Assembly (NCBI RefSeq): GCF_000482465.1
Contig: NZ_AXVJ01000061.1
Location: forward strand, 1 to 64,000
Length of the DNA stretch: 64,000 bases
Source: Runella limosa DSM 17973
GTDB lineage: Bacteria > Bacteroidota > Bacteroidia > Cytophagales > Spirosomataceae
Direction of reading: 5' to 3'
Each line of letters opens with the position of its first letter. Position 1 is the stretch's first letter. The notes beneath the pieces are model-generated. The model ran no database searches, was not told the origin of the DNA, and saw nothing but the letters and a program-made list of their open reading frames with translations. This document shows positions 60,606 through 64,000 of the stretch, one piece after another. Position numbers and translations under genes: made by a program.

Positions 60606-62876
60606 ATGAAGCGAACCGAAACCACAATGAAACGTATTGTAGCCCTAACCACTCTTTTTTCATTCTTTTTGGTAGGATTTGTCGTAGCGCAAGCCCCTGC
60701 CGTGCCTACTGTACCGCGTAGCGTTGGCTTTGCTGGGATGAACGTGCAGCTTGATGAAGATGCGCGGGCCGTAGTTCAAACAGATGTAAAGGCTCTGATG
60801 GGCAACAAAAAATTTTGGGAAGCGAAATTGGATCGGTGCCTGCTGTTTTTTCCCATCGTTGAAGGGATTTTGATTGACGAAGATGTCCCAGTTGATTTTA
60901 AATATTTAGCAGTACAAGAAAGCAACCTACAGCCTGATGCAGTCTCGGCGTCAAATGCGGTAGGGTTCTGGCAGTTCAAGAAAGAAACGGCTTTGGATTA
61001 TGGTTTGCGGGTGGACGACCAGATAGACGAGCGTAAAAATATTACTTCGTCAACGCGGGCGGCGGCTAAGTACCTTAAAAAAAGCAATACGCAGTTTAAT
61101 AATTGGGTAGCGTCGTTGTATTCTTATTATTTGGGAGCGGGTGGAATTAGTAAAACGATACCCGCAGAATGGGGCTATGCCCGCGAAATTAAATTAGATG
61201 GCAAATCTGACCGTTATATTTTGCGCTTTTTGGCACATAAAATTGCCATTGAGTCGGCTATCGAACGCTATCAGTCGCCTAATCAGTTTGTGTTGTTGGA
61301 GTATCCACAAGCAGGCGGTCGCTCGCTGGAAGGAATTGCCAAAGAATTTGCAGTTGATGAAACAAACCTTCGCGCTCAAAACCGCTGGCTAACAACCAAC
61401 GACATTCCGTCTGATAGAGCATATTCTTTGTTATTGCCAGTTACTAACGACCAGTATGAAACAGTACGTTCGCGTTTGTCAGTTTTTAAAAAGCCCAACC
61501 AACGTGACAATTTTACCCAAAAAGACATTGGTTTTCCAGTGCTTGTGCGGGCAGAAGGTTACAATAACGACCTGTTGTTGTATGAAATCAACGGTTTGCC
61601 AGGAATTATGGCGGGCAACAACGACAACGTGGAAACACTGTCCAGAAAAGCCCGCGTGAGCTTTAGTAGCTTTTTGCGTTACAACGACATGTCGGAACGT
61701 GGCCCAGTGGTGCCAGGTGAAGTGTATTATTTGGCCAAGAAAAACAAACGTGCCGTGGTGCCTTTTCATACCGTGCGTGAAGGAGAATCGCTTTGGAAAG
61801 TTTCGCAGATTTATGGTGTTCGCTTGAAATTTTTGGTGCGTTACAACCGCATTGATAATCGAAACACGCGCCTTCAAACGGGACGTGTGCTTTGGTTGAC
61901 CAAAAAACGCCCAAGAAGCAAACCCGTAGAAATCATTGAAACCCCGCAAGATGAATGGAAGCCAGGAATGGATAAGTCGCAACCTCGCCCAGCGGTTCAA
62001 GAGCCTGTGCGTACTGAACAAACGGCGGGAGCGAATACGACAACCAATAAAGTTCCACAAAATGCGTCGGAGCGTAAGGTTTATACCCCAAAAATGGCGG
62101 ACACCCCTGCGGCAACAACCTCTACACCAGCCCAAACTCAGCCCCAAACAACGACTGATTCCAAAGATGGAGGAGTAGAGTTTACGGACTCGGGTACATC
62201 GGCAGAGCCTAAACCAAGCAAACAACCAAGTTCGTCTAATTCAACGACTAAGCCAAACCGTCGCGCGCCATCGTTTAACCCAGGGGATGATGATCGCGTG
62301 GTCATTATCAATGATGAATCGACGACTCCTAGTTCAAAGCCTAAATCGTCAACTACTAAAAATACGACTCCGTCATCGTCGTCAACAACGCCAACTACGA
62401 AACCTACAACCAACGATACCCCTCAGAAGCAGACGACTGTTACTCCTACTCCAAAACAGGATAAAGTTGCTACTAAGCCTACAAACGAAGAACCCGCTCC
62501 CACAACGCCTAAAAATACGGCACCAGCAACTGCGACGACTGGCAAGGCAATTGTACACGTAGTAGGAGCAGGGCAGACGTTTTACAGTATTTCGAAAATG
62601 TATGATGTAACGGTCAACGACATTTTGTATTGGAATAACCTACCGCAAGATGCGAAGTTGTTGAGCGGACAAAAGTTGAACATTCGCCCCGTAGGAAATA
62701 CCCTTGACCAGCAACCTAAGGCAACTGAGTTTGTCACGCACACCGTAGCACAAGGCGAAACGATGTTTAGTATTTCGCAGAAATATGGCGTAAAAGTGGA
62801 TCAAATCAAGGAATGGAACGAACTGCCTGATACGGGAGTAAAGATTGGGCAACAAATTAAGATTAAGAAACAATGA
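60606..62876 (+). CDS. MltD-like lytic transglycosylase with three LysM domains
   Basis: A 756-residue exported wall enzyme. After the signal peptide ([15 protein letters not shown]) an SLT-type transglycosylase domain (about 90-240) has catalytic E105 in [20 protein letters not shown] and the [12 protein letters not shown] segment. A first LysM ([18 protein letters not shown]) precedes a long Pro/Thr/Ser-rich linker (about 440-640). Two further LysM repeats follow ([36 protein letters not shown]), ending in KIKKQ. LysM binds peptidoglycan, and the SLT domain cleaves its glycan strands. The in-frame ATG at 60627 is an alternative start. Confidence 0.92.
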   Translation: MKRTETTMKRIVALTTLFSFFLVGFVVAQAPAVPTVPRSVGFAGMNVQLDEDARAVVQTDVKALMGNKKFWEAKLDRCLLFFPIVEGILIDEDVPVDFKYLAVQESNLQPDAVSASNAVGFWQFKKETALDYGLRVDDQIDERKNITSSTRAAAKYLKKSNTQFNNWVASLYSYYLGAGGISKTIPAEWGYAREIKLDGKSDRYILRFLAHKIAIESAIERYQSPNQFVLLEYPQAGGRSLEGIAKEFAVDETNLRAQNRWLTTNDIPSDRAYSLLLPVTNDQYETVRSRLSVFKKPNQRDNFTQKDIGFPVLVRAEGYNNDLLLYEINGLPGIMAGNNDNVETLSRKARVSFSSFLRYNDMSERGPVVPGEVYYLAKKNKRAVVPFHTVREGESLWKVSQIYGVRLKFLVRYNRIDNRNTRLQTGRVLWLTKKRPRSKPVEIIETPQDEWKPGMDKSQPRPAVQEPVRTEQTAGANTTTNKVPQNASERKVYTPKMADTPAATTSTPAQTQPQTTTDSKDGGVEFTDSGTSAEPKPSKQPSSSNSTTKPNRRAPSFNPGDDDRVVIINDESTTPSSKPKSSTTKNTTPSSSSTTPTTKPTTNDTPQKQTTVTPTPKQDKVATKPTNEEPAPTTPKNTAPATATTGKAIVHVVGAGQTFYSISKMYDVTVNDILYWNNLPQDAKLLSGQKLNIRPVGNTLDQQPKATEFVTHTVAQGETMFSISQKYGVKVDQIKEWNELPDTGVKIGQQIKIKKQ

Positions 62877-63436
62877 TAGTCATTGATAATACCGTCATCA
62901 GCGACGACATTGCTGACCAGTATTTTGTTTGTGAATTGACAAAATGTAAAGGTGCTTGTTGTATCGAAGGTGATATGGGAGCACCTCTCAGCGAAGACGA
63001 ACTGGAAAAATTAGAAGAGGTTTTCCCTAAAGTGAAGCCTTATTTGAATAAAAAAGGGCTTGATGCCATTGAAAAAACGGGCTTGTACGAACAAGATGCG
63101 GATGGTGATTACGTTACCCCAACCGTCAATGGACGGGAGTGTGCATACGCTATTTATGACCAAAAAGGGATTTTGAAATGCGGGATTGAGCAGGCGTTTT
63201 TGGATAAAAAAATTACATTCCGTAAACCAATTTCCTGCTATTTGTACCCCATTCGCATTACCAAATACGACCATTTTGATGCGCTCAATTACGACCGCTG
63301 GCACATTTGCCGTCCTGCTTGTGACAATGGGCGTGAGCTGGGCGTGCCTTTGTATAAGTTCTTGAAAGACCCACTGATTACCAAATACGGGGAAAAGTGG
63401 TACGGTGAGTTGGTCAATAAAATCGAAAAGCCTTAG
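62873..63436 (+). CDS. DUF3109-family protein, Cys-rich
   Basis: A 187-residue protein with clustered cysteines resembling the YkgJ/DUF3109 zinc- or iron-binding group: [11 protein letters not shown] near the start, [29 protein letters not shown], and [11 protein letters not shown]. The cysteine spacing suggests metal binding; no enzymatic role is assigned. Overlaps the transglycosylase stop by four bases (ATGA), so it is translationally coupled. Confidence 0.88.
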   Translation: MIVIDNTVISDDIADQYFVCELTKCKGACCIEGDMGAPLSEDELEKLEEVFPKVKPYLNKKGLDAIEKTGLYEQDADGDYVTPTVNGRECAYAIYDQKGILKCGIEQAFLDKKITFRKPISCYLYPIRITKYDHFDALNYDRWHICRPACDNGRELGVPLYKFLKDPLITKYGEKWYGELVNKIEKP

Positions 63437-63447
63437 GAGAATTTGGA

Positions 63448-63509
63448 ACCATATAAGACATATAAGGGCATATAAGTTTTCTTATAATTTCTTATATGTC
63501 TTATATGGT
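63448..63509. repeat. Perfect 19-bp inverted repeat
   Basis: ACCATATAAGACATATAAG (63448-63466) and its exact inverse (63491-63509) flank a 24-base AT-rich loop, just upstream of the ATL gene. Followed by TTTAACAAG; may be terminator, attenuator or a palindromic repeat. Confidence 0.75.
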
Positions 63510-63521
63510 TTAACAAGAACC

Positions 63522-63851
63522 ATGGAATCAAAAAACTTCTTCGATGACGTGTATGACGTCGTTCGACAAATACCCGAAGGGCGCGCAACTTCTTACGGGT
63601 CAATCGCTACTTTTTTAGGAACAAAATTGACGGCCCGCATGGTCGGGTGGGCCATGAATGCCTGCCACGGAATGCCCGACGTCCCTGCGCATCGGGTGGT
63701 AAATCGTGACGGAATGCTCACGGGTAAACACTTTTTTGGAACGCCTACGGCCATGCAAGAACTTCTGGAGCAGGAAGGCGTGAAAGTGAAAAATGATAAA
63801 ATCGTGGATTTTAAAAAAGTCTTTTGGAATCCTTCGGACGAATTGTTGTAA
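63522..63851 (+). CDS. Alkyltransferase-like protein (ATL, MGMT family)
   Basis: A 109-residue DNA-binding protein of the O6-alkylguanine family. It starts MESKNFFDDVYDVVRQIPEG and has the HTH-like LTARMVGWAMNACHG. The active-site motif PCHRV of the methyltransferase is P-A-H-R-V here, so the acceptor Cys is replaced by Ala. Such ATL proteins bind alkylated bases and recruit nucleotide excision repair. I start at the ATG at 63522, since the longer frame runs through a palindrome. Confidence 0.9.
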   Translation: MESKNFFDDVYDVVRQIPEGRATSYGSIATFLGTKLTARMVGWAMNACHGMPDVPAHRVVNRDGMLTGKHFFGTPTAMQELLEQEGVKVKNDKIVDFKKVFWNPSDELL

Positions 63852-63893
63852 TTGGCACGATAAATGTGCAGCTACCTAAAAAAACTTGTAATC

Positions 63894-64000
63894 ATGCGTT
63901 TTTTTTCGTTTTTTGTACTGTTTATTGTCAGCTATGTGCTTCATTCACAAGAGGTTCAGTGGGCTTCAAAGGTCATCGGTGTATCTTCGGAATATGCGCA
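63894..64000 (+). CDS. Start of an exported protein, OmpA-like surface type (partial)
   Basis: The ATG at 63894 begins a signal sequence (MRFFSFFVLFIVSYVLHS) followed by QEVQWASKVIGVSSEYA and runs off the window. The QWASKVxGxSSE opening resembles exported gliding/OmpA-associated proteins of Bacteroidota, but too little is visible to name it. Confidence 0.5.
   Translation, partial: MRFFSFFVLFIVSYVLHSQEVQWASKVIGVSSEYA

Noticed and set aside
63853-63870. TGGCAC-like sigma-54 promoter upstream of the last gene
   Set aside because: The GG to GC distance is 12 bases instead of the required 10.

Overview
The window looks like a chromosomal segment from a Bacteroidota bacterium, most likely a Cytophagales member such as Runella or a relative. 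This is inferred from SusC/SusD and FecA-like TonB receptors, many Sec/lipoprotein signals, LytTR two-component genes, a NuoI of the Cytophagales type, the absence of clear Shine-Dalgarno sites, and repeated TAnnTTTG (-7) boxes, often TACCTTTG, some with an upstream TTTG (-33). No rRNA, tRNA or CRISPR array was seen. No gene-free stretch exceeds about 300 bases.

Layout. (1) 1-1074: the end of an IS3-type element that cuts an AraC-family regulator, plus a transposase-like HTH remnant. (2) 1122-6056: serine dehydratase, a polytopic membrane protein, GMP synthase and a tiny membrane protein. (3) 6053-17504: a LytS/LytTR-type two-component pair whose genes are separated by an AAA_14/DUF4143 ATPase, divergent from a six-gene run of exported proteins ending in a thermolysin-like M4 protease. 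(4) 17607-20061: a conserved small protein, a GT4 glycosyltransferase and a DUF2490-like outer-membrane protein. (5) 20144-48827: the striking part, a ~29-kb accessory locus with four vanadium-haloperoxidase/PAP2-type enzymes, three AhpD/CMD-type peroxidase-related proteins, two TonB-dependent receptors plus a SusC/SusD pair, an FG-GAP/ASPIC-UnbV lipoprotein, an MFS transporter, a DUF3179 membrane protein, a SnoaL-like protein, two predicted outer-membrane barrels and three paralogues of an unrecognised small anchored protein family. (6) 48841-64000: small lipoproteins, an orphan DUF433 protein, then housekeeping genes (EngB GTPase, PfkB kinase, NuoI-like ferredoxin with a repetitive tail, histone-H1-like protein, SpoU methylase, M16 peptidase, O-methyltransferase, LysM transglycosylase, DUF3109, alkyltransferase-like protein) and the start of another exported protein.

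How the parts may work together. In region 5 all four PAP2/haloperoxidase proteins keep the full K-x6-RP / SGH / SR-x5-H vanadate- or phosphate-binding set and carry export signals (three lipoproteins, one Sec-secreted). They are interleaved with outer-membrane import receptors and cysteine peroxidase-like proteins. The simplest reading is a cell-envelope oxidative or halogenation (or phosphatase) system with dedicated uptake, but the substrate is unknown. The three small paralogues (20144, 25271, 44549) each begin at a non-ATG codon, share an N-terminal membrane segment and a central motif, and end in a PPP tail. They are the best candidates for an undescribed component.

Repeats are unusually rich: a family of long near-perfect palindromes between genes, a 48-bp duplicated element that has replaced the end of a DUF433 gene, a GTCTGAC repeat cluster, and a six-unit coding repeat whose nucleotide words also occur between genes.
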